Assembly: GCA_046155895.1 (NCBI GenBank)
Contig: JBJXFB010000032.1
Coordinates: 1 to 64,000 of the forward strand
DNA length: 64,000 nucleotides
Reading direction: 5' to 3'
DNA from: DASYPQ01 sp046155895
GTDB taxonomy: Bacteria; Planctomycetota; UBA1135; GCA-002686595
The position numbers and the translations under genes were made by a program. Shown in pieces: positions 7,852 through 16,430 of this stretch. The notes below the pieces were generated by a model, which did not search any database, was not told the origin of the DNA, and worked only from the letters and a program-made list of their open reading frames with translations. The first letter of the stretch is position 1. Each line of letters begins with the position of its first letter.

Positions 7852-8886
7852 TTACTTCTCCTCGCTCGCCGCTTCCTCGGTGACCTTCACCAGGAACTTG
7901 ACCGATCCCTCCTGGATCGAGTGGATGCGGATGGTCGACTCTTCGCGCTTCATCTCGCTGTCGCGCTCGACCTTGGCGGAGCCCTCGAGGTCGAGGGAGA
8001 CCGGCCTGCGCTCCTTCACCGCGAAGTGGAACTTCCCTTCGAGGTCGATCTGGTAGGTGGTGGCCGCCGCGGGCAGGACGACCTCGGGCGAGAACATCCG
8101 CTCGCCGCGTCCGCCGCCGCGTTCGGGCTCGGGCAGCTCGCCGGAAGCCTCGAGCTTCAGCTCGATCTCCGCGCACGCGGTCCCGTCGACGTCGTGATCC
8201 ATGGAGACGAGCTTCGCCGTCCCCTTCCATTCCGCGGTGGTCAAGAGCCTCGCGTCCGATCCCCCGCGCATCCCGCGACGGCGGCCGCCGCCTTCCTCGC
8301 CCCCGCCCTCGGGCGGCGCCGGCGGAGGGAAGAGAGCCGCGCTCAAATCGAGCCGCATCGCGCGCCGGATCTTCTCCGCGTCGAGCTCCCAGGTGTCGTC
8401 CACCTTCACGTCGCCTTCGGGGAGCAGCGCGTCGAGGAAGAGATCGGTGCGATGCCCCTCGAGCGACTTCTCGTCGGGCGAGCCGCCCTCGACGGCGCTC
8501 GCTTCGTTCTCGTCGTCCTTGCGGACGATCTCGATCGTGACGCCTTCGAGCGGGGACTCGAGGTCCGTCTCGCGCGAGTTCTCGCCGAACACCGACTCGG
8601 TCCGGCCTCCGACGGCCTCGAAGACGCGGCGCACCTTCGTCGGCCGCCCTTCCTTCGCTTCCAGCACGGTGTCGACGTGGACCTCCTTGCGGGACGCGTG
8701 GGAGGACATTCCGCCGCCCATCCCTTCCTGGCGCTCGCCGTCGCGCTCGACTTCCATCGTGGTCATCTCGAGCTTCATGTCGGTCTCGATCTCGATGCGG
8801 AGCGCGCGATCCGTCTTGTACTCGGTCGACAGGGCGGCGGTGCCCGGGATCACGACGAGCAAGGCGGAAAGGATCGTGGTCTTCAT
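7852..8886 (-). CDS. Secreted protein of unknown function
   Basis: About 344 residues with an N-terminal signal peptide (MKTTILSALLVVIPGTAALS). The remainder is charged and beta-rich in appearance, with low-complexity Gly/Met and Pro/Gly/Glu/Arg-rich linkers near residues 55-62 and 190-215. No catalytic motif is seen and no family is recognised. An ATG nine bases upstream (8895) is possible, but the inner Met gives a cleaner signal peptide. The gene follows another secreted unknown by only a few bases, so the two are probably co-transcribed. It converges on the flavin oxidoreductase gene with a seven-base gap. Confidence 0.75.
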   Translation of the reverse strand: MKTTILSALLVVIPGTAALSTEYKTDRALRIEIETDMKLEMTTMEVERDGERQEGMGGGMSSHASRKEVHVDTVLEAKEGRPTKVRRVFEAVGGRTESVFGENSRETDLESPLEGVTIEIVRKDDENEASAVEGGSPDEKSLEGHRTDLFLDALLPEGDVKVDDTWELDAEKIRRAMRLDLSAALFPPPAPPEGGGEEGGGRRRGMRGGSDARLLTTAEWKGTAKLVSMDHDVDGTACAEIELKLEASGELPEPERGGGRGERMFSPEVVLPAAATTYQIDLEGKFHFAVKERRPVSLDLEGSAKVERDSEMKREESTIRIHSIQEGSVKFLVKVTEEAASEEK

Positions 8887-8896
8887 GAGGGGCATC

Positions 8897-9418
8897 CTAG
8901 AAAGCCTGGTGGATTTCGACCAGATTGCCGCGGCGATCGAAGAGGAACTCGAGCTGCTGGCCTTCGCGATCTCCGTGGAAAGGAACGACGAAGGCCGTCT
9001 GGAAGAGCTGCACGGGCTCCGGCGTCCACGTCACTCCTCTCGGCGCGAGAAGCGCTGAATTGACGTCGATCACCGCTTCCGCGAAGCGCGTGTAGTCGGC
9101 CGCGGAGTGCTCGACGGGCCCGTGAGCGAGGTCGAGCGAGAGCCCGACGATGTCCGTGAACGTCTGCGTGGCCACGCCTTCGGGCACGATGGTCGCCGTC
9201 CTGCGGTACGTCGAGAATCGATGGACCGTCTCGTAGTCGAAGGCGAGCCCGTTGCGGCACCTGCCGCTGCACTGGCACTGCTGGACGCAGGGATCGCAGT
9301 CCTCGTCGCAGTAGACGACGGTGCAGGACCCGCCGCACAGGCCGGCGACGAGGAGACACGCGGCAACCGTGCTCGCGAGGACCCTCCAGCTCGATCGATG
9401 GCCGAGCATGAGGACCAT
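8897..9418 (-). CDS. Secreted protein with Cys-rich N-terminal segment
   Basis: A 173-residue protein with a signal peptide (hydrophobic run ending LLVAGLCGG) and, just after it, a cluster of Cys residues (SCTVVYCDEDCDPCVQQCQCSGRC) that may form disulfides or bind metal. The remaining part, about residues 50-173, is a compact alpha/beta-looking region with no recognised motif. Two Met codons (9418 and 9409) could serve as start. The stop lies immediately before the next secreted-protein gene. The function is unknown; export is well supported by the leader sequence. Confidence 0.7.
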   Translation of the reverse strand: MVLMLGHRSSWRVLASTVAACLLVAGLCGGSCTVVYCDEDCDPCVQQCQCSGRCRNGLAFDYETVHRFSTYRRTATIVPEGVATQTFTDIVGLSLDLAHGPVEHSAADYTRFAEAVIDVNSALLAPRGVTWTPEPVQLFQTAFVVPFHGDREGQQLEFLFDRRGNLVEIHQAF

Positions 9419-9419
9419 T

Positions 9420-10391
9420 CTACCACGCGTACGCTTCGGGCGCGGGGCCGCCAGGGCCCGGGAAGATCTGGTCGAGCCGGTTCGAGATCTCGGTCGTGAT
9501 CTCGAGCTCGAGCGCGCGCAGGGCGCCGTCGAGCTGCGCGATCGTCCGCGGACCGACGATCGGCGCCGTCACCGCCTTCTGGGCCAGTAGCCACGCCAGC
9601 GCCACGTTCGCCGGCTCCTCGCCCAGGTCGCGGCAGAACTTCTCCCACGGCTCGAGCCGCGCGCGGTGCTTCTCGACGTTCTTCTGCGTGGCGTCCTGCG
9701 CGCGGCGACCCTCCTTGACCCGCGCGAGCGAGCCGGCGAGCAATCCTCCCGCCAGCGGACTCCACGGGAGCACGCCGAGTCCGTACGCCTGGCAGGCCGG
9801 CAGCACCTCGAGCTCGACCGTGCGCGCGTTCAGGTTGTAGAGGCTCTGCTCGGACACCAGCCCGAGGAAGTGCCGCGCGCGCGCCGCTTCGCTCGCCTGC
9901 GCGATCTGCCAGCCGGCGAAGTTCGAGGAGCCGACGTAGACGACCTTGCCCTGCTGCACGAGCAGCTCCATCGCCTGCCAGATCTCCTCCCACGGCGCGG
10001 CGCGCCACACGTGGTGCATCTGGTAGAGGTCGAGGTGATCCGTCTTCATCCGCGCGAGGCTCTCCTCGCAAGCCTGGCGGATGTGCAGCGCCGAGAGCTT
10101 GCTCCGGTTCGGCCATGCGCCCATCTCGCCGTACACCTTCGTCGCCAGGACGACCTTCTCGCGTCGCCCGCCGCCCTGCGCGAACCAGTCGCCCAGGATC
10201 TTCTCGGTGACGCCCTCGCCCTTCTTCCAGCCGTAGACGTCGGCCGTGTCGAAGAAGTTGATCCCGTGCTCTAGCGCGCGATCCATGATCCCGAAGCTCT
10301 CCTTCGGGGTCGCCTGCGGGCCGAAGTTCATCGTCCCCAGGCACAGACGGCTCACTTCGAGTCCGGTGCGGCCGAGCTTCGTGTACTGCAT
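9420..10391 (-). CDS. Aldo/keto reductase
   Basis: A 323-residue NADPH-dependent (alpha/beta)8 reductase. It begins with MQYTKLGRTGLEVSRLCLGTMNFG; Asp-Tyr of the catalytic set lies in FFDTADVYGWKKGEG, Lys in VVLATKVYGE, and His in LYQMHHVWR. The C-terminal cofactor-binding loop includes APIVGPRTIAQLDGAL. Substrates are probably small carbonyls but are not predictable. The ATG at 10391 has GGGAGG just upstream; a longer in-frame version adds only ten unlikely residues. The gene is transcribed divergently from the SulP gene. Confidence 0.93.
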   Translation of the reverse strand: MQYTKLGRTGLEVSRLCLGTMNFGPQATPKESFGIMDRALEHGINFFDTADVYGWKKGEGVTEKILGDWFAQGGGRREKVVLATKVYGEMGAWPNRSKLSALHIRQACEESLARMKTDHLDLYQMHHVWRAAPWEEIWQAMELLVQQGKVVYVGSSNFAGWQIAQASEAARARHFLGLVSEQSLYNLNARTVELEVLPACQAYGLGVLPWSPLAGGLLAGSLARVKEGRRAQDATQKNVEKHRARLEPWEKFCRDLGEEPANVALAWLLAQKAVTAPIVGPRTIAQLDGALRALELEITTEISNRLDQIFPGPGGPAPEAYAW

Positions 10392-10415
10392 GGTCCTCCC
10401 GCTGCGCGAGCCGCC

Positions 10416-12260
10416 TTGCAACGGCTCCCTCGGCTGGGCAGCTTAACCTCGGCCGCCTTCATTGCCCGAAGTGCCGTCCGGAAGTTGCCCCACCGCCATC
10501 TGCAGCCCGACGCCGAGCCCTCCCGGGGCACGCTCCCGTTCGCGCGGGCTCTCCGCGAGTCGCTGCGCGAGGGCTACTCGGGACGCGACCTGCGCGCCGA
10601 CGCCATGGCCGGGGTCGTGGTCGGGATCGTGGCGCTGCCGCTCGCGATGGCACTCGCGATCGCGTCGGGAGTGCCGCCCCAGCACGGGATCTACACGTCG
10701 ATCGTCGCGGGAGCGCTGATCGCGGTGCTCGGCGGCTCGCGCACGAGCGTCAGCGGCCCGACCGCGGCGTTCGTGGTGCTCCTCGCTCCCATCTCGCACC
10801 GCTTCGGCGTGGGCGGACTCATGCTCGCGTCGTTCCTGGCGGGGTTGATCCTCGTGATCCTGGGCCTCTCGAGACTGGGGAAGCTGATCCAGTTCATCCC
10901 CTATCCCGTGACGACCGGCTTCACCGCGGGGATTGGCGTGGTGATCGCCGTGCTCCAGCTCAAGGACTTCTTCGGCTTGCGCGTCCCCGAGATGCCGGAG
11001 CACTTCCCCGAGCGGGTCCTCGCCCTCGCGCGGGCCCTGCCGAGCGCCCACCTTCCCGACCTCGCCATCGGAGGGTTCACGCTCGCCGTGCTCGTCGTCT
11101 GGCCCAGGTTCGTCCGGCGCCTTCCCGCACCCCTCGTGGCGTTGGCGCTCGGCGCGGCGCTCGCTTGGATCCTCTCGAAGCTCGTGGCCGGATTCGAGGT
11201 GGACACGATCGCGAGCCGCTTCAGCTACGTCGCCGACGGGCAGGTCCTGCCCGGGATCCCTCGCATGCCGCCGCGGTTCGACTGGCCGTGGAACTGGCCC
11301 GGACCGGACGGAACCCCGTTGGTGCCCTCCCTGGACCTGCTGCGCGAGCTGATGGGCCCGGCTTTCGCGATCGCGGCGCTGGGAGCGATCGAATCGCTGC
11401 TCTGCGCGGTCGTCGCGGACGGCATGGCCGGGACGAAGCACGATTCCGACGTCGAGCTCTTCGCCCAAGGGATCGGCAATCTCGTGGCTCCCCTCTTCGG
11501 GGGGATCGCCGCGACGGGAGCGATCGCGCGCACGGCGACGAACATCCGGGCCGGGGGGAAGACGCCGATCGCCTCGTTCGTTCACGCGGGGTTCGTGCTG
11601 GCCGCCGTCCTGGTGCTGGCGCCGCTCCTCTCCTTCCTGCCGATGGCCTCGCTCGCCGCCCTCCTGCTGGTCGTGGCCTGGAACATGAGCGACGTGCGTC
11701 ACTTCGCGCACGTCCTGCGCGTCGCACCCAAGAGCGACGTGCTCGTCCTGCTCACGTGCTTCTCGCTCACGGTCGTGTTCGACATGGTCGTGGCCGTCAG
11801 CGTGGGCATCGTGCTCGCGGCGCTGCTCTTCATGCGCCGGATGGCCGAGTTCTCGAGCGTGCGTTTCGCCGAGAACTACCACCCCCACCTCCAGGATCCG
11901 CACCTGAAGGACGTGGTCGTGTACGAGATCGGCGGCCCCCTGTTCTTCGGGGCGGCCGAGAAGGCGATCTCCGCGATCGAGCGGGTGCGAGGCAAGGCGC
12001 GCGCCGTGATCCTGGTCATGGACGGAGTTCCCGTGATGGACGTCACGGGCCTGGTCGCGCTCGAGTCCGCGATCACGAAGCTCCAGGCGCATCACACCTT
12101 CGTGGTCCTGGCCGGCGTGCAGGTCCAGCCGCGGGAGGTCCTCGAGAAGGCCGGGGTGCGGGAGCAGCCGGGGAAGCTCGCGATCTGCAAGGACGACGAG
12201 GAGGCCGTGCTGATCGTCCGGCTGACCCTCGGGCTGGGCGAGGGGCCGAAGAGAGACTAG
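10416..12260 (+). CDS. SulP family anion transporter with STAS domain
   Basis: Up to 614 residues. The membrane part starts near residue 60 with DAMAGVVVGIVALPLAMALAIASGVPP, the SulP first-helix signature, and continues through about 12-14 hydrophobic segments including SGPTAAF and the AIESLLCAVVADG motif. The C-terminal STAS domain (about residues 485-605) has VILVMDGVPVMDVTGL. The family moves sulfate, bicarbonate or other anions across the inner membrane. The longest frame uses TTG at 10416; TTG at 10485 is equally possible and would leave more room for divergent promoters. The stop overlaps the stop of the convergent downstream gene. Confidence 0.9.
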   Translation: MQRLPRLGSLTSAAFIARSAVRKLPHRHLQPDAEPSRGTLPFARALRESLREGYSGRDLRADAMAGVVVGIVALPLAMALAIASGVPPQHGIYTSIVAGALIAVLGGSRTSVSGPTAAFVVLLAPISHRFGVGGLMLASFLAGLILVILGLSRLGKLIQFIPYPVTTGFTAGIGVVIAVLQLKDFFGLRVPEMPEHFPERVLALARALPSAHLPDLAIGGFTLAVLVVWPRFVRRLPAPLVALALGAALAWILSKLVAGFEVDTIASRFSYVADGQVLPGIPRMPPRFDWPWNWPGPDGTPLVPSLDLLRELMGPAFAIAALGAIESLLCAVVADGMAGTKHDSDVELFAQGIGNLVAPLFGGIAATGAIARTATNIRAGGKTPIASFVHAGFVLAAVLVLAPLLSFLPMASLAALLLVVAWNMSDVRHFAHVLRVAPKSDVLVLLTCFSLTVVFDMVVAVSVGIVLAALLFMRRMAEFSSVRFAENYHPHLQDPHLKDVVVYEIGGPLFFGAAEKAISAIERVRGKARAVILVMDGVPVMDVTGLVALESAITKLQAHHTFVVLAGVQVQPREVLEKAGVREQPGKLAICKDDEEAVLIVRLTLGLGEGPKRD

Positions 12261-12814
12261 TTCAGCGCGAATCGCCGCCGGCCGAGGAACACGAAGTCGA
12301 GCATCTCGCCGATCGTCCCCCCGAACACGAGCTTCAAGCGCACGTCACCGGCGTCGTCCGGCACGTCGAAGACGAGCGTGCTGACCAGACTGTCACCCGG
12401 GCCGAGGCTGGTGGGCTTCAAGGTGTCGTTGCCCTCCTCGGGAAACAGCTGCGCGTCCAGCGCCGATTGTCCGCGCCCCGAGACCGGGATCTCCCGGCCG
12501 GCCTCGTCCACGAGCCAGGGGACGTGCGAGTCCATCCGGTAGCTGACGCGGCGCGCGTGGTTCTTGATCTCGAGATCCAAGACCCAGAAGGTGCCGTAGG
12601 CGCGGACGAGCCGCTCTTTCGACCCGACCGCCCCCGTCTTCGTCACCTTCGCGACCGTGAAGCCGAAATCGTCGTAGCGGATCTCCTCGCCGACGTTCAC
12701 CAGCCGGTTCTGCCGCATGGATTTGATGCCCATGAGGATCGCCAGGCCCCCACCGAGGATCCCGAGCACCACGAGGGAAAAAACGGGAACGCGCCACTTC
12801 ATCGTCACCAGCAT
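12257..12814 (-). CDS. Membrane-anchored protein of unknown function
   Basis: A 185-residue protein with one N-terminal transmembrane segment (VPVFSLVVLGILGGGLAILM) and an external domain that looks like an immunoglobulin-type beta sandwich: VGEEIRYDDFGFTVAKVTKT, FWVLDLEIKNHARRVSYRMD, and a closing TLVFDVPDDAGDVRLKLVFGG. The pattern resembles DUF4352-like exported domains that stabilise or bind partners, but I cannot assign a family with certainty. The ATG at 12814 lies five bases after the stop of the isoprenyl transferase gene, so the two are probably one transcript. Confidence 0.75.
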   Translation of the reverse strand: MLVTMKWRVPVFSLVVLGILGGGLAILMGIKSMRQNRLVNVGEEIRYDDFGFTVAKVTKTGAVGSKERLVRAYGTFWVLDLEIKNHARRVSYRMDSHVPWLVDEAGREIPVSGRGQSALDAQLFPEEGNDTLKPTSLGPGDSLVSTLVFDVPDDAGDVRLKLVFGGTIGEMLDFVFLGRRRFALN

Positions 12815-12819
12815 CTCCG

Positions 12820-13599
12820 CTACCTCGCGTCGCTGCGCGCGACGCCGCCGAACCGGCGTTCGCGGGCGCGGAAGGACATCACCGCGCGGCGTAGCGCCGG
12901 CCCGTCGAAATCGGGCCACATGCGGCGGGAGAACACAAGCTCGGCGTAGGCGCATTCCCACAAGAGGAAGTCCGAAAGCCGCTGCTCGCCTCCGGTGCGG
13001 ACGAGCAGATCGACTTCGTCGGCCCCCCGCTCGTGCGCGAGCAGACGTCCGAAACCGGTGCGCGGTCCGTGCGCGGCGCCGTTGGCCGCTCCATTCTTCG
13101 TCGCGCCGTTCCCCGCCCCGTTGGCGGCCTCGTGAGCGGCTCCATTCCCGTTCAGGCCGACGGCATGGCGGACGTGGAAAGCCCGCGCCGCCTCGACGAT
13201 CGCATCCCGGGAGGAATAGTCGACCGCCAGGCGCAGGTGCAGCCTCGAGCCGCCCGCCGTGGCCGCCTCGGCGCGCTCGATCGCCTGGAGGAGCGAAAGC
13301 GGCAGCCGATCGCGCCTGCCGATCACGGACAGTCGCACGCCGGAACGCGCGCAATCCGCGGCGTCGGAGTCGAGGTACCCGCGGACGGCGTCGAGGATCG
13401 AGTCGATCTCCGGCTGCGGCCGGCGCCAGTTGTCCGAGGAGAGGGCGAACAGGGTCAGCGTGGTGATCCCCAGGGATGGCGCCATGCGAACCGTCCGGCG
13501 GACGGCGCGCACGCCGGCGTGGTGACCTTCGCTGCGCGGGAGCCCGCGCTCGCGAGCCCACCGGCCGTTGCCGTCCATGATGATGGCGACGTGGAGCAT
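12820..13599 (-). CDS. uppS: Isoprenyl transferase (undecaprenyl diphosphate synthase-like)
   Basis: This 259-residue protein makes long-chain polyprenyl diphosphate, the carrier precursor for cell-wall synthesis. It begins IIMDGNGRWARERG with the catalytic Asp at residue 9, continues with LTLFALSSDNWRRP, and ends with the RTGGEQRLSDFLLW and AYAELVFSRRMWPDF motifs that bind diphosphate (Arg201, Arg207) and RERRFGG. Residues 149-178 are an unusual Asn/Gly/Ala-rich insertion (NGNGAAHEAANGAGNG and similar) at a place where orthologues carry a short helical connection. The start leaves almost no N-terminal extension before the Asp. It belongs to a minus-strand operon with the winged-helix regulator upstream. 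Confidence 0.92.
   Translation of the reverse strand: MLHVAIIMDGNGRWARERGLPRSEGHHAGVRAVRRTVRMAPSLGITTLTLFALSSDNWRRPQPEIDSILDAVRGYLDSDAADCARSGVRLSVIGRRDRLPLSLLQAIERAEAATAGGSRLHLRLAVDYSSRDAIVEAARAFHVRHAVGLNGNGAAHEAANGAGNGATKNGAANGAAHGPRTGFGRLLAHERGADEVDLLVRTGGEQRLSDFLLWECAYAELVFSRRMWPDFDGPALRRAVMSFRARERRFGGVARSDAR
13066..13155 (-). repeat. Asn/Gly/Ala-coding low-complexity insertion in uppS
   Basis: Thirty codons consist almost entirely of short irregular repeats that encode NGA, NGN and AAHE-like units, with repeated CCGTT and GGC blocks on the plus strand. Conserved isoprenyl transferase sequence resumes on both sides in the same frame, so this is an in-frame expansion and not a frameshift. 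Confidence 0.7.
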
Positions 13600-13608
13600 C
13601 GGGAGGTC

Positions 13609-13971
13609 CTAGCGTTCCCTCACGGAGCGGATGAGCGCTTCCATGTGGTCGAGGTAGCGCTCGAGCGACCGCTTGCCCGCCGCCGTGAGGCGGTAGTCCG
13701 TCCGCGGCGTGCGGCCGTCGAAGCTCTTGAGGCAGGCGATCACCTTGGCTTCCTCGAGCTTGCGGGCGTGCACGGAAAGATTGCCGTCGGTGGTCCCGAG
13801 CTTCTCCTTCAGCTCGTTGAACGAGAGCGTCTCGTGCAGAGCGAGCGCGCTGACGATGGCGAGCCGCAGGCGCTCGTGGATGAGCCGGTCGATGCTCGTC
13901 GTGGCGACTCTGGCCCCGTCGAGCTTCTTGAGGCGGGCCGTCGGACGCACGGCGGGTTTGCGCTCAGCCAT
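13609..13971 (-). CDS. Winged-helix transcriptional regulator
   Basis: A 120-residue ArsR/MarR-like regulator of the short winged-helix type. After a basic N-terminal tail, SIDRLIHERLRLAIVSALALHETLSFNELKEKLGTTDGNLSVHARKLEEAKVI forms the helix-turn-helix, and TDYRLTAAGKRSLERYLDHMEALIRS gives the wing and dimer helix. Regulators of this kind are usually encoded beside the membrane protein they control. Here the start overlaps the 3' end of such a gene by eight bases. A palindromic AAGTACTT box upstream of the pair is a plausible operator. The inducer is unknown. Confidence 0.87.
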   Translation of the reverse strand: MAERKPAVRPTARLKKLDGARVATTSIDRLIHERLRLAIVSALALHETLSFNELKEKLGTTDGNLSVHARKLEEAKVIACLKSFDGRTPRTDYRLTAAGKRSLERYLDHMEALIRSVRER

Positions 13972-14578
13972 CGTGGTGCCTCGCGATCCAGAGTCCGAAC
14001 ACGACGTGGAGTCCGCCGAATCCGGCCGCCATCCAAGCGTCGCCCCAGCTCGCGGGCGCCAGGAGCGCCGAGAGCCCGAGGACCATGAAGCACACGCCCA
14101 TGGCCCGGACGGGCCGGATCGAGAAGGTCCCGGCCGACACGACGCCGGCCCCGTAGCACAGGAGCCACACTCCCGGAAGGAGATCGTGGAGTCCCGCGCG
14201 CGCGAGCACGAAGGTCAGGCACGCGCCCGCGACGATCGGCGGGATGAGCGCGCCGACGAACCTCCACCCGGAGCCGCGCAGGAGCGAGGCACCCCCTCCG
14301 CGGAGCTTGTGCGCCATGTCCGTCGCGCCGACGAGCGTCGCGACGAACGCGGAGCAGATCCACACGAGGATCCAGCCGTCGCGCGACGGCGCCAAGGCCG
14401 CGGCCGGGACGGAGAGGAAGGCGATGAGGCCGATGAGCACGCCTCCCCAGCCCGGAACGGCGGTGAAGGCGGCTGCGCGCTCCATCGTCGACCGGATGAA
14501 CCGGAGGTCGTCCCGGGCTCGCGCCTGGAGGGACGGGGCCTCGCGCGGAAGGAGCCGCGGACGAGGGAGGGAGGCCAT
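13964..14578 (-). CDS. Multi-spanning membrane protein paired with the winged-helix regulator
   Basis: A 204-residue protein with about six hydrophobic segments (for example WGGVLIGLIAFLSVPAAALA, WILVWICSAFVATLVG, VGALIPPIVAGACLTFVL, GVWLLCYGAGVVSAG, VCFMVLGLSALLAP). The N-terminal 45 residues are polar and cytoplasmic-looking. It resembles the membrane partner commonly found with short winged-helix regulators, possibly a sensor or effector, though no named family is certain. The 3' end overlaps the regulator start by eight bases. The start ATG at 14578 lies 33 bases after the cstA stop. Confidence 0.75.
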   Translation of the reverse strand: MASLPRPRLLPREAPSLQARARDDLRFIRSTMERAAAFTAVPGWGGVLIGLIAFLSVPAAALAPSRDGWILVWICSAFVATLVGATDMAHKLRGGGASLLRGSGWRFVGALIPPIVAGACLTFVLARAGLHDLLPGVWLLCYGAGVVSAGTFSIRPVRAMGVCFMVLGLSALLAPASWGDAWMAAGFGGLHVVFGLWIARHHDG

Positions 14579-14611
14579 GCTCTAGAGCTTCGCCCCAGGA
14601 TGTCGGTTTGG

Positions 14612-16321
14612 TCAAGTACTTTGTGGGGCAGAGCCTGCGGCCGGAGGCCGGCTCGGGTCGGCCGGCCGGGTCCCCCGGCGGCGCCACCCTGCCGCGAGCA
14701 GGAAGAGGGCCAGGGCCATCAGGACGAGCGCGACGACGCCGTTGGCGGCGAGGCCGGCCGTGTCGCGGAAGCTCGAAACCGCCAAGCTCCCGAGGGCCCA
14801 CAAAGTGATCGCGACCACGAACACCATCGGAACGAGGACGAAGGCCCGCCCCTTCCCCTCCTGCTTGAGCCAGGCCGCGACCGCGACGAGCGTCATCCCC
14901 GCCAGCAGCTGGTTGGAGGCGCCGAAGAGCGTCCAGAACTTCTTCCACGATCCCGGTTCGGCGAAGCCGAGGATCAGGACGGCCGGGAGGACCGTCGCCA
15001 TCGTCCCCGCGAACGCCCCGGCCTTGCCCTTCCAGCCCGTGAGCTCCTGCACGATGTAGCGTCCGAGGCGAGTCGCGACGTCCAGCGTGTCGAAAACGAA
15101 GGTCGAGAAGGCCATCGCTCCGAAGGTGATCGCGAAGGGAAAATTCTCGGGGCCGATCAGGAGCGTGAGGAAGCGCCCGATGCCGTTCCCGTAGATGGTG
15201 CCCGGCGAGAGGGTCTTCCCCGACGCGTCCAGGAGCTCGCTCGAGCTCGCGATCATGACCGTGACGAGCGCGATCAGGGCCACGAACCCTTCCGCGAGCA
15301 TCGCTCCGTAGCCGACGAAGCGCGTGTGCGACCCGCGCGCGATCTGCTTCGAGGTCGTCCCCGAGCAGACGAGGCCGTGGAAGCCCGAGCAGGCTCCGCA
15401 GGCGATCGTCACGAAGAGGAAGGGGAAGAGCTGGCCGGTGGATCCGCCGACGTTCCAGGACTTGAACGCGTCCTGCCGGATCTCGTAGCCGCCGAACAGG
15501 ATGCCGACCACGCCGAGCCCGAGCGCGGAGTAGAGGACGAATCCGCCCAGGTACCCGCGCGGCTGGAGGAGCGCCCATACAGGCACGACGGAGGCGACGG
15601 CGCAGTAAACGAGGATCGCGATCGCCCAGGCGGCGTGAGGGAGGATCAGGACCTCCGACGCGAGCGTGCCGAGCCAAGCCACGCCGAAAGTTGCGGGCAC
15701 GAACACGACCGTCAAGCTCCAGAGCGGCGGGTTCCAGCGGCGCTGGACGAGGCCCATGACGACCGCGAGGACGAGGTACATCGAGCTGGCGATGGCGACG
15801 GCGCCTCCGGGGTTGAAGCGCACGTCCCGCCCGGCGAGCTCCTCGGTCCCGCTGACGAAGGTCGCGCTCGTGATGTCCGTGAACGCGACGATCACGTAGA
15901 GCAGAGCGATCCAGATGAAGGCCATCATCGCCCGACCTGCCGGGCGTCCCAGGCGCTCCCGCGCGATCTCCGCGATCGAGCAGCCTCCGTGGCGGACTGA
16001 GGCGATCAGGCTCGAGAAATCGTGCACGGCGCCGATGAGCACGACGCCCAGGCCGATCCATACGAGACAGGGCAGCCAGCCGAAGGTCTGGCACGCGAGG
16101 ATGGGCCCCGCGATCGGACCCGCCGCGGCGATCGCGGAGAAGTGCTGCGCGAAGAGATAGAAGGGCGGCGTCGGGACGTAGTCGAGGCCGTCGTTCCGCG
16201 CCTGCGCCGGCGTCGCGCGGGCGTCGTCGAGACCGAATCGGCGCGCGACGAAAGCGCCGTAGAACCGGTACCCGACGATGAGCAGGGCCAGGAATCCGAG
16301 GGCGAGGATCGTCAAGTTCAA
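14612..16321 (-). CDS. cstA: CstA family peptide/pyruvate transporter
   Basis: A 569-residue inner-membrane carrier of the carbon starvation protein A family, with about 14-16 hydrophobic segments. Recognisable features are the opening YRFYGAFVARRFGLDD, TPPFYLFAQHFSAIAAAGPIAGPILA, HDFSSLIASVRHGG, ITSATFVSGTEEL, ACGACSGFHGLVCSGTTSKQ and the FGASNQLLAGMTL segment. CstA proteins take up peptides or pyruvate during carbon limitation. The start appears to be TTG at 16321 with CAGCAGG upstream; an ATG in another frame is not usable. The length is of the shorter CstA type. It is divergent from the dicarboxylate symporter gene. Confidence 0.92.
   Translation of the reverse strand: MNLTILALGFLALLIVGYRFYGAFVARRFGLDDARATPAQARNDGLDYVPTPPFYLFAQHFSAIAAAGPIAGPILACQTFGWLPCLVWIGLGVVLIGAVHDFSSLIASVRHGGCSIAEIARERLGRPAGRAMMAFIWIALLYVIVAFTDITSATFVSGTEELAGRDVRFNPGGAVAIASSMYLVLAVVMGLVQRRWNPPLWSLTVVFVPATFGVAWLGTLASEVLILPHAAWAIAILVYCAVASVVPVWALLQPRGYLGGFVLYSALGLGVVGILFGGYEIRQDAFKSWNVGGSTGQLFPFLFVTIACGACSGFHGLVCSGTTSKQIARGSHTRFVGYGAMLAEGFVALIALVTVMIASSSELLDASGKTLSPGTIYGNGIGRFLTLLIGPENFPFAITFGAMAFSTFVFDTLDVATRLGRYIVQELTGWKGKAGAFAGTMATVLPAVLILGFAEPGSWKKFWTLFGASNQLLAGMTLVAVAAWLKQEGKGRAFVLVPMVFVVAITLWALGSLAVSSFRDTAGLAANGVVALVLMALALFLLAAGWRRRGTRPADPSRPPAAGSAPQST
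14613..14623. promoter_or_regulatory. Candidate operator for the winged-helix regulator
   Basis: The sequence CAAGTACTTTG contains a perfect 8-bp palindrome AAGTACTT and a near-symmetric CAA/TTG flank. It straddles the cstA stop codon and lies about 35 bases before the start of the membrane protein/regulator pair. A TTGACC hexamer on the minus strand (14615 to 14610) overlaps it, so binding could block transcription. No convincing -10 box follows. Autoregulation is inferred from position. Confidence 0.4.
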
Positions 16322-16390
16322 GGCCGGGACCTGCTGCGGGAACGCCTGGAGAGATCAGCATAAGAAAATCGGCTCATCCAGGCGCGCGGT

Positions 16391-16419
16391 TTGACCGACT
16401 CCGACCGCCCATCTAGCAT
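16391..16419 (+). promoter_or_regulatory. Promoter of the dicarboxylate symporter gene
   Basis: TTGACC at 16391-16396 and TAGCAT at 16414-16419 are separated by exactly 17 bases. Transcription would start near 16426, leaving a leader of only about five bases before the ATG at 16431, in line with the absence of a ribosome-binding site there. Confidence 0.6.
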
Positions 16420-16430
16420 CCCGCCCAGTC

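Noticed and set aside
13709..16000. A very long open frame on the plus strand opposite cstA and the regulator genes
   Set aside because: It is rich in Arg, Glu, Asp and Gly as expected from reading the complement of a GC-rich gene, has no recognisable domain, and lies over genes with clear family signatures.
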